Source of the DNA: UBA2336 sp964404445 | GTDB taxonomy: Bacteria > Bacteroidota > Bacteroidia > Cytophagales > Cyclobacteriaceae | Assembly (NCBI GenBank): GCA_964404445.1 | Contig: CAYOJW010000005.1 | Span: 1-64,000, forward strand | Length of the DNA stretch: 64,000 nt | Direction: 5' to 3' | In this document: positions 43,507 to 52,122 of the stretch, in pieces | Position numbering within the stretch: the first letter of the stretch is position 1 | Layout of the letters: every line of letters starts with the position of its first letter | Made by a program: the position numbers and the translations under genes | Notes under the pieces: model-generated | Database searches by the model: none | Told to the model about the DNA's origin: nothing | What the model saw: the letters and a program-made list of their open reading frames with translations, nothing else

Positions 43507-46500
43507 TTAATTGTTAACTATTTTCCGGTATCGCTTATGCTCAAACAGGTTCATAAATTTTTTCAGTAAATCGAAATACAATGTTATAAACAATACGAGT
43601 GTCATCATCCAGATAACCGCCATGTTGAAGTACAACGTATCGATCACAAACCCGGCAACCAATTTTGTAGGCTGGAATAAATTACCCGATGAATCAAAAC
43701 CATACGATTTCCGGTGATCGTCAAAATATATCGGGTAAATCTTTTGTACCAACTGACCGTTGTACTCCACTACCCGCTCGGCTGTATTGGTATTTTTTAC
43801 TGTTGACGACACCATTTTGTTTTGATGCCTTTCACGGAATTTTTCAAAGGCAACGGCTTTTTCGGGCGTATCGGTAAGCGACCCGATCAACTCTTCTTTT
43901 TGCCGTATGGCCCTGTCTTGTTTATTGGCGTAGTATTGTTTCAATACGGTTAAAAACCCGGAAGTATGCACATACGTTGCCGAGTCGAATTTACCGATCA
44001 CCAATTTTTCAACTTCAGGAAGGTTATCACGCCCTACTTCGTCCAGTTCATTTTCAATTTCGGTCTTTAACAACGAAAGCGAGGCTTTTAGTTTTTCGTT
44101 GCCGGTGTTGCGCCATTGGCTGCGGTTGCTCATGCAATAGGCTAACGCTGATTCTAACCGGGGGATGTAGTAAATTCGTTTGTAATCGGCTTCGGCAATG
44201 GTTTTATCGAATGGATAAAACTGTTTTTCATACGGGTTGTCCTTAAACTGCGTAACCATAAATGCTTCAAAAGCCCAGCGCGAGGCCATCACCTCGCCCA
44301 CTACGGGTACGCCAATGGGTTTTGTTACGCGGGGGTTAAACTTATCAAAGCTGATCACAACACCACTCAGTAACAATTGCGGAATGATAAGCACCGGTAT
44401 TAGAATATAAATGGTAACAGCCGAGTTAAACGATGAAGAGATGTTCAGCCCTAACATATTGGCGAAACTTGCACAACTAAACAGGATAAACCAGTAGCGC
44501 AGTTCGCTTACCGGAATACCCAACACAAAATTACCCACCATCATAAACAAAATGGTTTGAATGGCCGAAATCGTAAACATGACGAATACCTTCGAGGTCA
44601 GGTAACTTCCCCGGCTCAGGTGCAGAAACTGTTCGCGCTTTAACAATTTTCTGTCCCTGAAAATTTCTTCAGCACTTACTGTTAATCCAAAAAACAAAGC
44701 CACCACAACGCACATGAAAAAATATACCGGTATATTATCGTTATCGGCAAAACTATAAACAGGTGTATCAACGCTAACAGTTTTGTAATAGCGCACCATA
44801 AAGCTGATAAAGAACGCCAGCACCGGAGCCTGCAATAAATTAATGTACAGGTATTGCTTGTTGGCTAATTTGGCCAGTACATCGCGGGTAACAAATGTTT
44901 TAAACTGGTTTACCCTTCCGGGGAGTTTCTGGCTAACCGGGAGTTTATCATGTGCCTGATTCAGCTTGGGGATTTTAATGCGTTGTTTGAAATACTGATA
45001 CCATTGTCCGGCCGAAATTTTACGGGTGTTGGTGAGCCTTCCGTATTCATTCACAACTTTTGTTTCGATGATATTGAATACCTGTTCAGGGTTGATGTTC
45101 CCGCATTCAGGGCACGCGCCCTGCATTTTGTTGGCAGCATTAACAATGTCGCGGAAATACGTTACTGACTCAATAGGGTTGCCGTAATAGATTTGAAAAC
45201 CGCCCACATCAAGGATGATGAGCGAATCGAACATTTTGAAAATATCGCTTGACGGCTGGTGGATAACCACAAATACCATTTTGCCCCTGAGCGAAAGCTC
45301 TTTGAGCAAATCCATGATGTTTTCAGAATCGCGCGATGACAGCCCGGACGTTGGCTCATCGACAAACAAAATGGTTGGTTCGCGTAACAGTTCCAACCCG
45401 ATGTTTACCCGTTTACGCTGGCCGCCACTAATTACTTTGTCAAGAGGCGAACCGACTTTCAGGTTGCGGATTTCGTGTAAGCCTAATTGCTGAACTACCC
45501 GGTCAACAAGTGTTGTTATCTCGTCCGTAGTGTAATTACCAAAACATAACCGGGCGGCATAAAACAGGTTTTCAAAAACCGTCAGGTCGTCCATCAACAG
45601 GTCGTCTTGCGGAATGTACCCCACTACCCCTTCTACTTTTTCGGGATGAAGATGAAGGTCAATATCGTTGATAAAAACGCGACCGCTCGAAGGCTCCTCA
45701 CTACCGTTGAGCACACTCAACAATGTTGACTTGCCCGAACCGCTGGCACCCATAATACCGATCAGCTTTCCACCCTGTTCGGCAATATTAATGTTCTGTA
45801 AAGCGGCTTTGCCGGATTTAAAATGATAAAAGAGATGGTCGGCCGTGAACGTGATTTTTGTAACGTTCTCGCCCACCAGAAATTTACCAATTACATCGCT
45901 GTAATAAATCGACCCGATTTTATCGCCACGAATGGTGCTGCCGGTAGGAAACACATCCGTTCTGCGGCTAAGCAGCGGAATGCTGTTCAGGTAAATGGTA
46001 GAGATGCCGAGGTATTTTATGAAATATCCATCACCTAATTTTAATACAGCGATTAAGCCCGTCAGGTTTTTTTCGGTGATGCGCGGCCCGGGGTACCGCT
46101 TATCGTCCGAACCTTCATCGATGATCAATACGTTTTTGGATGCCAGTTCGTCCATATCCTGGCCGGTAACAAAATCTTTCAGGGCTTTAACATCGTGCTG
46201 ATCAATTTTGAGCGCCTGCCCGATATAAAAAATCAGGTTGGTTTGGCGTTCGGGTATTTCGTTGTCGATAAAAACAAGTTCAATAATTTTTACGATCAAT
46301 ACCTGTTTTTGCTGCATGGTCAATGCCTGGTTCACCTTTTTGGTGATCTGCATGATCTTGGCCCAATCATCGACAAACTGTTGCGTTTCGTAATCGATAG
46401 AGGATGTGCCGGGTGCGGCCTCAACAACCTTGTAATTATTGTAAAACTGATCGAATAAATTCAGGTAAAATTTTACCGCATCGCGGTTCAGGTACAAGCC

Positions 46501-46599
46501 CAAAAAGCTTTTTATATTGTTACGTTCCTCTTCCGTAATGCGCTCACGGGTAACAATAGCAAATAATTGAACTACGGCTTTAAGAAGCTCTTCACTCAT
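43507..46599 (-). CDS. ABCG-type ABC transporter with TerB- and FHA-like N-terminus
   Basis: A 1030-residue fusion. Residues 1-160 are helical and acidic (FAIVTRERITEEERNNIKSF), TerB-like. Residues 165-265 are a small beta domain with FHA-like character. The ATPase (about 265-500) has GIMGASGSGKSTLLSVLNGS, VISGGQRKRVNIGLELL and TILFVDEPTSGLSSRDSE, the last two typical of the White/ABCG group. A cysteine pair follows in GACPECGNINPEQ. The ABC-2 permease has helices near 590-760 and one at the very end, with a large extracytoplasmic part between. The substrate is unknown. It appears monocistronic. Confidence 0.88.
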   Translation of the reverse strand: MSEELLKAVVQLFAIVTRERITEEERNNIKSFLGLYLNRDAVKFYLNLFDQFYNNYKVVEAAPGTSSIDYETQQFVDDWAKIMQITKKVNQALTMQQKQVLIVKIIELVFIDNEIPERQTNLIFYIGQALKIDQHDVKALKDFVTGQDMDELASKNVLIIDEGSDDKRYPGPRITEKNLTGLIAVLKLGDGYFIKYLGISTIYLNSIPLLSRRTDVFPTGSTIRGDKIGSIYYSDVIGKFLVGENVTKITFTADHLFYHFKSGKAALQNINIAEQGGKLIGIMGASGSGKSTLLSVLNGSEEPSSGRVFINDIDLHLHPEKVEGVVGYIPQDDLLMDDLTVFENLFYAARLCFGNYTTDEITTLVDRVVQQLGLHEIRNLKVGSPLDKVISGGQRKRVNIGLELLREPTILFVDEPTSGLSSRDSENIMDLLKELSLRGKMVFVVIHQPSSDIFKMFDSLIILDVGGFQIYYGNPIESVTYFRDIVNAANKMQGACPECGNINPEQVFNIIETKVVNEYGRLTNTRKISAGQWYQYFKQRIKIPKLNQAHDKLPVSQKLPGRVNQFKTFVTRDVLAKLANKQYLYINLLQAPVLAFFISFMVRYYKTVSVDTPVYSFADNDNIPVYFFMCVVVALFFGLTVSAEEIFRDRKLLKREQFLHLSRGSYLTSKVFVMFTISAIQTILFMMVGNFVLGIPVSELRYWFILFSCASFANMLGLNISSSFNSAVTIYILIPVLIIPQLLLSGVVISFDKFNPRVTKPIGVPVVGEVMASRWAFEAFMVTQFKDNPYEKQFYPFDKTIAEADYKRIYYIPRLESALAYCMSNRSQWRNTGNEKLKASLSLLKTEIENELDEVGRDNLPEVEKLVIGKFDSATYVHTSGFLTVLKQYYANKQDRAIRQKEELIGSLTDTPEKAVAFEKFRERHQNKMVSSTVKNTNTAERVVEYNGQLVQKIYPIYFDDHRKSYGFDSSGNLFQPTKLVAGFVIDTLYFNMAVIWMMTLVLFITLYFDLLKKFMNLFEHKRYRKIVNN

Positions 46600-46711
46600 G
46601 AAAAAATAATTCCCTTAATCGCTCACAAAATAGGAAATAAGTAGGAATACAAAGGCATGATGGCAACGGATTAAATTGACAATAACACACACATTGTTAT
46701 GCCCGGAGCAA

Positions 46712-48751
46712 TCAGCCTATTTTACTGGCGATCAGGTCGCTTAAAACCATCAGACCCTCGCGCAGGTATTCATCGTCCATCTGAAGCGGAACGGTAACCG
46801 GTTTGCCTTCGCCATCTAACGTAACACCCATTGTTGAATTTGATGTTGATGCTTTTCGCTGTTCGATAGCCTCCTGTTCTTTTTTGCGCACGGCTTCATT
46901 TAGTGAAATGCGGGTTTGTTCAATATTCCGTTTCAGCTCAGCGGTTTCGGTAACAAACTGTTGCGAATACGGGTCGGCCTTTAGCCGTTCGTTGTACGCT
47001 TTGTTTAAGTTGGTTAATACTTTGTCGTTGATAATGGGGGTGCGTTGAAACAAAGCACTTTTGATTTCGTCCCACGGTAAGGCATTGGGCTGCGAGCTTT
47101 CACCGTACTGTTCAGGATTTAACGCTGTCGGGAACAGTATGTCGGGAATAACACCTTTGTGTTGCGTACTGCTGCCGGTAGCACGGTAAAATTTCTGCAA
47201 GGTTAGTTTCAGGCTTCCTACTTCAGGTTCGTTTTGAATAAAGCGCTGTAACGAAACAACCTGTTGCACGGTTCCTTTTCCGTAACTGGATTCACCCACG
47301 ATCACACCCCGGTGATAGTCTTGTATAGCACCTGCAAAAATCTCGGATGCCGATGCGCTGAACCGGTTAATCAATACAACCAACGGGCCGGTATAGGCAA
47401 TGCTGGCATCGTCATCGGTTAATACTTCGGGGTTGCGTGCGCCCGAACTGCGAACCTGTACCACGGGGCCATTCTTGATAAACAAACCTGTTAAATTAAT
47501 GGCTTCCATTAATGAGCCGCCACCATTATTCCGTAAGTCGATGGTAATGCCATCGACACCTTCGGCCTGAAACTCGCTGATGATCCGTTTTACATTTTGT
47601 GTTGTGCTGTTGTAATCGGGGTTGCCTTTCTGGTATTCGGCAAAATCGATGTTAAAGCTGGGAATGGTAATCACGCCTAACTTAACCTTTCGTCCATTTT
47701 GCGTTGTTTCAACAATGCTTTTCTTCGGAGCCTGGTCTTCGAGTTTTATTTTATCGCGGATGAGCGATATGGTTACAGAGGGGCCGTTTAACCCGGTTTT
47801 TGCCGGTAACACCTCTAAACGAACCTGCGTGCCTTTAGGTCCTTTGATGAGCTTCACCACTTCGTCAATGCGCCATCCCACCACATCAACCAACTCGCCC
47901 GTGGCACCTTGCCCTACTGCAATAATGCGGTCGTTCGGAAAAATGAGTTCGCTTTTTTTCGCAGGCCCGCCCGGCAGCACTTCATTTACTTTTGTATAGT
48001 CGCCATCGGTTTGCAGGCGTGCGCCAATGCCTTCTAACGACTGGCTCATGTCCTGGTTAAACTGGTCGGTAGCCCGTGCCGACATATAATTGGTGTGCGG
48101 GTCGTACGCCTCGGCAATACAGTTCATGTACATGGCAAACACATCATCGCTGTCGGTTTGGTTAATGGATTTGATGAACCGGTCGAAACGTTCTTTAATA
48201 ATTTTTGTGATTTCGTCAGGCTTTTTGCCCGATAGCTTTAAACTAAGCGCTTGTGCTTTGATAACTTTTGTCCAGATGTCGTTTAACTCTTGCGCATTTT
48301 TTGCCCACGGGGCTTTGTCGCGGTCAGCGTCATAGTATTCATCTTTCGTAAAGTCGAACTCTGCGCCTACCAGATTTTTCATAATAAAATCTATGCGTTC
48401 GCGGAACCGCTTCCGGTACACGCGGTAAATAATAAAGGCAGGTTCTACGTTTTCGGTTTGTGTTAAGTCATCGATCTGGTTGCGGTATTTTTCAAACGCG
48501 GCAATGTCGGATGCTAAAAAATATGTGCGGTTATTGTCGAGGGTTTTGAGGTACGCATCAAAAATAGCCGATGAGAGGGAATCGTTAAACGGTATCTTCT
48601 GAAAATGGCTGTTACTTAAAATGAGCGAAACAACTTTAGCTTGTTTACCGTAAACGGGTTTCTCTTGCAGGGTTGTATCGGCCAGGTTTACTGCCCACGC
48701 CTGCCCCACCACCAACAGGCAAAATGCCCACCACAACACAAAACGCTTCAT
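46712..48751 (-). CDS. prc: C-terminal processing (tail-specific) protease
   Basis: A 679-residue S41-family periplasmic protease with a signal peptide (LLVVGQAWA, cleavage near residue 20). The N-terminal Prc/TSP domain spans about 30-240, followed by a PDZ domain near 235-320 (SLEGIGARLQTDGDYTKVNE then VLPGGPAKKSELIFPNDRI). The S41 core has DLRNNGGGSLMEAINLTGLF and the catalytic Ser/Lys segment SASASEIFAGAIQDY with GESSYGKGTVQQVV. A C-terminal extension ends at about residue 679, as in Prc. It degrades or trims envelope proteins from the C-terminus. Confidence 0.94.
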   Translation of the reverse strand: MKRFVLWWAFCLLVVGQAWAVNLADTTLQEKPVYGKQAKVVSLILSNSHFQKIPFNDSLSSAIFDAYLKTLDNNRTYFLASDIAAFEKYRNQIDDLTQTENVEPAFIIYRVYRKRFRERIDFIMKNLVGAEFDFTKDEYYDADRDKAPWAKNAQELNDIWTKVIKAQALSLKLSGKKPDEITKIIKERFDRFIKSINQTDSDDVFAMYMNCIAEAYDPHTNYMSARATDQFNQDMSQSLEGIGARLQTDGDYTKVNEVLPGGPAKKSELIFPNDRIIAVGQGATGELVDVVGWRIDEVVKLIKGPKGTQVRLEVLPAKTGLNGPSVTISLIRDKIKLEDQAPKKSIVETTQNGRKVKLGVITIPSFNIDFAEYQKGNPDYNSTTQNVKRIISEFQAEGVDGITIDLRNNGGGSLMEAINLTGLFIKNGPVVQVRSSGARNPEVLTDDDASIAYTGPLVVLINRFSASASEIFAGAIQDYHRGVIVGESSYGKGTVQQVVSLQRFIQNEPEVGSLKLTLQKFYRATGSSTQHKGVIPDILFPTALNPEQYGESSQPNALPWDEIKSALFQRTPIINDKVLTNLNKAYNERLKADPYSQQFVTETAELKRNIEQTRISLNEAVRKKEQEAIEQRKASTSNSTMGVTLDGEGKPVTVPLQMDDEYLREGLMVLSDLIASKIG

Positions 48752-48819
48752 ACCTAAACTCTATGTTTTAAATCTTATGTGTATTAATACGCACCTGAAT
48801 ACAATTAGTATGCCTTTTT

Positions 48820-49707
48820 TCAGGATTTTTCGTAATCGAACTCACTGAGGAATTTTTGCGCCTGTTCGGTGTTCTGAAACTCAAAGTGCTTTTTATCGCC
48901 CGAAACCGAGTGGATTTCAATTTTTACGATGTCAATATCGCGGTTGCGCTTAAACTTGAACTTCTCTTTTTTGTAGTCGTTAACCTCTTTGGTTGAGATG
49001 TTGAAAGCCGTTGCCCGCACCGATTTACAATAGATGCACTGGTAGTTTTTAACCAATTCGCCCACTTCGCTTTCCGAAGGGGTTTTGGTTACCTCTTCTT
49101 TAATTACCCGCATGGTATAAAAGCCGCAGTTGCCGCAGCGCAGGGCTTGCAGGCGGCCTTCGTATTTCTCGATTAATACATCCGAAGTTTTCTCGTCAAT
49201 CCATACATCGTAATCGATCGAGAAAACGTTTTCTTCGGCAATCATGCCTTCCTGCAGGTGAACGTCTTCTTCTTCTTCACTCAACAAACGCATTTTATTA
49301 CCGTTTTTTGCATTGGTGCGCGGCATGAAACGCCATTTTTTCAGTTTCTTATCTAATATGGTTGGGTAATAATATTCCAGGATAAGGTGTGCAACATAGC
49401 CAATCAGGGTTCCGCCCGCTACCGACATACAAAGGCGCATATAAAACCAAAACTCAACCTGTTCCATTTCCTTCATCTGGTAAAGGTTGATGAGCATGGC
49501 CACCGCTACCCCAAAACAGTAGTAAACCAATTTATAGTTTTTGATTTCCCTGCGGTTGATATAATCGTATTTGAGGTGATAATCGGCTATGGCCGAAATT
49601 CTAATGTGATGAAATAAATAAATGATAACCCCCAGGGCAAACATGAAAATCGCGCCAAGGATCATGGTATTGTGCCATGCAATTATAAAAGGAGTCTGTT
49701 GGTTCAT
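48820..49707 (-). CDS. Membrane protein with cytoplasmic zinc ribbon
   Basis: A 295-residue protein I do not assign to a family. Three hydrophobic segments are visible: MILGAIFMFALGVIIYLF (about 14-31), LVYYCFGVAVAMLINLY (about 58-75) and MRLCMSVAGGTLIGYVAHLI (about 89-108). The soluble part has an acidic EEEEDVHLQEG stretch and a four-cysteine zinc ribbon, CGNCGFYTMRV and, 35 residues on, CIYCKSVRA. A basic KKEKFKFKRNRDIDIVKIEI region precedes the C-terminus. The layout suggests a membrane-anchored sensor or RNA/protein-binding module; this is speculation. Confidence 0.72.
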   Translation of the reverse strand: MNQQTPFIIAWHNTMILGAIFMFALGVIIYLFHHIRISAIADYHLKYDYINRREIKNYKLVYYCFGVAVAMLINLYQMKEMEQVEFWFYMRLCMSVAGGTLIGYVAHLILEYYYPTILDKKLKKWRFMPRTNAKNGNKMRLLSEEEEDVHLQEGMIAEENVFSIDYDVWIDEKTSDVLIEKYEGRLQALRCGNCGFYTMRVIKEEVTKTPSESEVGELVKNYQCIYCKSVRATAFNISTKEVNDYKKEKFKFKRNRDIDIVKIEIHSVSGDKKHFEFQNTEQAQKFLSEFDYEKS

Positions 49708-49796
49708 ACTGTAATTTGTAATATCTTGGATGTAATCTTAACGATTTAAAGATAAGGATTAATAAATATTGTGGGAACTCGCATAAATATTGTGTC

Positions 49797-49943
49797 GTGA
49801 AAAAACAGTTCTTTAAACTTTTAGCCCGGTTAAACAAACTTGTGCTGCCACGGTATAGCAAAAACGACCTGACGAAACTCACCAAAGCCCAGCAAGCCAT
49901 AATAGCCTACCGGTATTGGGTAACAATTAATGCGTTAGATTAA
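49797..49943 (+). CDS. Small conserved 48-aa basic protein
   Basis: A GTG-started frame encodes MKKQFFKLLARLNKLVLPRY followed by a lysine-rich segment and ends with AYRYWVTINALD. I recall this family (FKLLARLNK...LPSYSKKDLTKLSK...YRYWVT..AL) as a widely conserved small protein of Bacteroidota that is often mislabelled SsrA-binding protein. True SmpB is about 150 residues and is not this. It has a basic, probably amphipathic helix pattern. Function unknown. No in-frame ATG lies upstream. Confidence 0.75.
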   Translation: MKKQFFKLLARLNKLVLPRYSKNDLTKLTKAQQAIIAYRYWVTINALD

Positions 49944-50036
49944 TTAAACTGATTAAAAATCTATTAATCAGCTATTTATACTTTCATAGATAGAACTATC
50001 AGCCCTTAGTGTATAAAGTGTTTCGAAAATTTACTG

Positions 50037-50104
50037 TGTGAAATAATACACTCAAAATTAGCATTTCATACTATTTAAAATGAAATATTGTGTATTATTA
50101 CACA
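50037..50104. promoter_or_regulatory. Nested palindromes, probable operator or hairpin
   Basis: Outer arms tgtgaaataatacac (50037-50051) and gtgtattattacaca (50090-50104) are complementary at 14 of 15 positions, and each arm is itself nearly palindromic (GTGT-N6-ACAC). Inner arms atttcat (50063-50069) and atgaaat (50080-50086) are perfect. They sit just before a -7 box for a 75-aa gene and after the small basic gene. There is no T-run, so two operator sites for a dimeric regulator fit better than a terminator. Confidence 0.5.
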
Positions 50105-50115
50105 ATAATCTGAAG

Positions 50116-50123
50116 TAACTTTG
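50116..50123 (+). promoter_or_regulatory. -7 box before the 75-aa gene
   Basis: TAACTTTG is an exact TAnnTTTG, 13 nt before the ATG at 50137. A TTG at 50088-50090, inside the palindrome, lies 25 nt upstream, slightly beyond the usual spacing. A regulator bound to the palindrome would cover the -33 element. Confidence 0.4.
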
Positions 50124-50136
50124 CCGTTTGTATTTT

Positions 50137-50364
50137 ATGCGGTACATCCCATCACCCATACCTTTACGCTACGAATTTGTGTATAGCGCCAGCGCCAACA
50201 AATCGGGGCGTATGCAATACCATAAGGTTAAACCGGGGTACAGCAAACTGCGCATCAGCCGGGCAGAGTTTATCAAAGCCTACAATAGTGCTAACATTGT
50301 GGCCATGAAGCCTATACAGACACACGGCAACGAAACCGATTTCCAGATAGAGCTTTACGTGTAA
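50137..50364 (+). CDS. Uncharacterised 75-aa protein
   Basis: A short soluble protein, MRYIPSPIPLRYEFVYSASA onward, ending DFQIELYV. It has no signal peptide; it is basic in the middle (KVKPGYSKLRISRAEFIKAY). I do not recognise a family. A TTG-started frame begins 9 nt earlier, but the ATG at 50137 follows directly on the -7 box. Its stop overlaps the convergent MazG-like gene by 10 bp. The palindromes upstream suggest regulated expression. Confidence 0.55.
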   Translation: MRYIPSPIPLRYEFVYSASANKSGRMQYHKVKPGYSKLRISRAEFIKAYNSANIVAMKPIQTHGNETDFQIELYV

Positions 50365-50834
50365 CGCGGCTGTACAATAGCCTGCAAATTGGCCGGTGAG
50401 TAATTAATGGATTTGATCGTTTTATTGTCGCTGGTGCGATATACTAACCACTTCCCGCCTTCTTCTTTGTAATAACATTCGGTACCGTCTTTTTTCCGGT
50501 AATATTCTACGGTGGCTTTGGCTTCGTCTTCCGACTTACACGCTTTGCTCATGTTTGAGCGTTGTACTTCTTCAAACAGTGCGTTGAACTTTTCGCCCAG
50601 CCCGAATTCAAGTATAGCGCCCGACAGCACGTACTGGATGTCGCTAAGCGCATCGGCAATTTCCACAATATCGTTATTCTGGATAGCGACTTCTAACTCT
50701 TTTAGCTCTTCGGCAATCAGGGCAACGCGCAACTGGCAACGTTCAGGAGCCGGAATAGTTGGCGTATTTAAAACAGGGTGCTTAAACGTATGGTGGAATT
50801 CCGCTACAAGGTTAAGGGCATCAGGTTGTTGCAT
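50355..50834 (-). CDS. MazG-like NTP pyrophosphohydrolase
   Basis: A 159-residue protein of the all-alpha NTP pyrophosphatase (PRA-PH/MazG-like) group. The metal-binding EExxE...D pattern is present as ALIAEELKELEVAIQNNDIV followed by EIADALSDIQYVLSG (residues 35-70). The last 45 residues are an extra domain, KDGTECYYKEEGGKWLVYRT, seen in some Bacteroidota members. It probably hydrolyses non-canonical or excess nucleoside triphosphates. The exact substrate is not deducible. Confidence 0.83.
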   Translation of the reverse strand: MQQPDALNLVAEFHHTFKHPVLNTPTIPAPERCQLRVALIAEELKELEVAIQNNDIVEIADALSDIQYVLSGAILEFGLGEKFNALFEEVQRSNMSKACKSEDEAKATVEYYRKKDGTECYYKEEGGKWLVYRTSDNKTIKSINYSPANLQAIVQPRYT

Positions 50835-50929
50835 AGAAAATCAGGGTCGTGTATGAGTGTTATGAGTTTGTTAAGCATTGCAAAGGTGAAACTTTTTCAA
50901 AAAAAAGCCGTACTTTTACACACTAAGAT

Positions 50930-51262
50930 ATGCAGGCACTCCGTAAAAAATTGCTGGTTTTGACTATTTCCGCTGTAGGCGTGTTGGGCTTGTTCAACGT
51001 GAGTGTACAGTTTGGTGCCATCATGGATTTTTTTCCGGGTGTTAACGTAAGCCTTTTACTGGCCGAAGAAATAACCGAAACAGAAAACTCAGGGTCAGCA
51101 AGCACTAATAATAATTATGGTGAATTAGTCTGGACTACCGTGAAGGACGGTTATGTACTTCACACACTTTTGGTTACCAGCGTGGCCGAAATTTACCTGC
51201 ACACTGTTAATATTCCGATGCATCCCGCATTCGAGAAAGTTACCCCCCCTCCCAAAGCTTAA
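50930..51262 (+). CDS. Uncharacterised exported or anchored protein
   Basis: A 110-residue protein with one N-terminal hydrophobic segment (KLLVLTISAVGVLGLFNVSV, about 7-26), and a mature part with low-complexity SGSASTNNNYG near residues 55-65. No family is recognised. The ATG is preceded by TACTTTTA (50911-50918), a 7-of-8 match to the -7 box, 11 nt before the start. It is divergent from the MazG-like gene. Confidence 0.55.
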   Translation: MQALRKKLLVLTISAVGVLGLFNVSVQFGAIMDFFPGVNVSLLLAEEITETENSGSASTNNNYGELVWTTVKDGYVLHTLLVTSVAEIYLHTVNIPMHPAFEKVTPPPKA

Positions 51263-51427
51263 TAGCATACCGGTATTATTGACCTGATAGTACCATTGGT
51301 TTACCGCTTGTGTGCGGTGAAATCCTGATCATCATTTATCATTTTTTATCAAACGTGTTGTAGCCGATCAGCATTAAGCATCTGTTTAAGACACGAACAT
51401 CAATAATAAGTTTAATTGTATTTTTTT

Positions 51428-52072
51428 ATGGAAGTATATAACAATCTCATTAAAGGAAATCAGGAATGGGTCAAAGAGATGCTGGCCAAGGATCCCGACT
51501 TTTTTAAAAAATTAGCCATAGGTCAGAATCCTGAGGTGTTATGGATTGGTTGCTCTGACAGTCGCGTGCCCGCCAACGAAATCACGAAAACCAAACCCGG
51601 TGATGTTTTCGTACACCGTAACATCGCCAACATGGTTGTACACTCTGATATGAATATGCTCAGCGTGTTAGACTACGCAGTAAACGTTCTGAAAGTAAAG
51701 CACGTGATCGTTTGCGGCCATTATGGTTGTGGCGGTGTTAAAGCTGCGATGGGCAACAGCCAAACCGGGTTAGTCGATAACTGGTTACGCCACATCAAAG
51801 ACGTTTACAGGCTGCACAACGAAGAGTTAGACGCTATACAGGATGAAGACGAGCGTTTCAGACGGTACGTTGAACTCAACGTTATCGAACAGGTATTCGA
51901 CCTTTCCAAAACCTCCATCATTCAAAACAACTGGAAAGACCGTAAATACCCGGTTATCCACGGATGGGTGTATGACCTCGCAACAGGTTATATCAAAGAT
52001 CTTGATGTAGGTATTGATAACCAGAGCGACTTACCTCCTATTTTCCGTTTCGATAAAGAAAAGGTTAGTTAG
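51428..52072 (+). CDS. Beta-class carbonic anhydrase
   Basis: A 214-residue enzyme that interconverts CO2 and bicarbonate. Zinc ligands C42, H98 and C101 are in WIGCSDSRVPANE and VCGHYGCGGV, with the catalytic dyad D44/R46. The length and spacing are typical of the clade including the plant and E. coli Can enzymes. The frame is open from 51416, but the ATG at 51428 fits the family start MEVYNNLIKGNQ. It is followed 50 bp later by a SulP transporter, probably in one operon. Confidence 0.95.
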   Translation: MEVYNNLIKGNQEWVKEMLAKDPDFFKKLAIGQNPEVLWIGCSDSRVPANEITKTKPGDVFVHRNIANMVVHSDMNMLSVLDYAVNVLKVKHVIVCGHYGCGGVKAAMGNSQTGLVDNWLRHIKDVYRLHNEELDAIQDEDERFRRYVELNVIEQVFDLSKTSIIQNNWKDRKYPVIHGWVYDLATGYIKDLDVGIDNQSDLPPIFRFDKEKVS

Positions 52073-52122
52073 TTAATCAACAGGTTATAGTGTAAACGTT
52101 TATTCGATCAGATTACAGATTC

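Noticed and set aside
43507..46599. Toxin or defence system based on the TerB-like domain
   Set aside because: The domain is fused to a transporter and no tellurite or phage-defence genes are adjacent.
49797..49943. SmpB (SsrA-binding protein)
   Set aside because: The product is 48 residues, far shorter than SmpB, and has none of its RNA-binding motifs; the label is a known mistake as far as I recall.
51303..51318. Terminator ACCGC-TTGTGT-GCGGT before the carbonic anhydrase gene
   Set aside because: Short stem with no T-run on either strand; may be chance.
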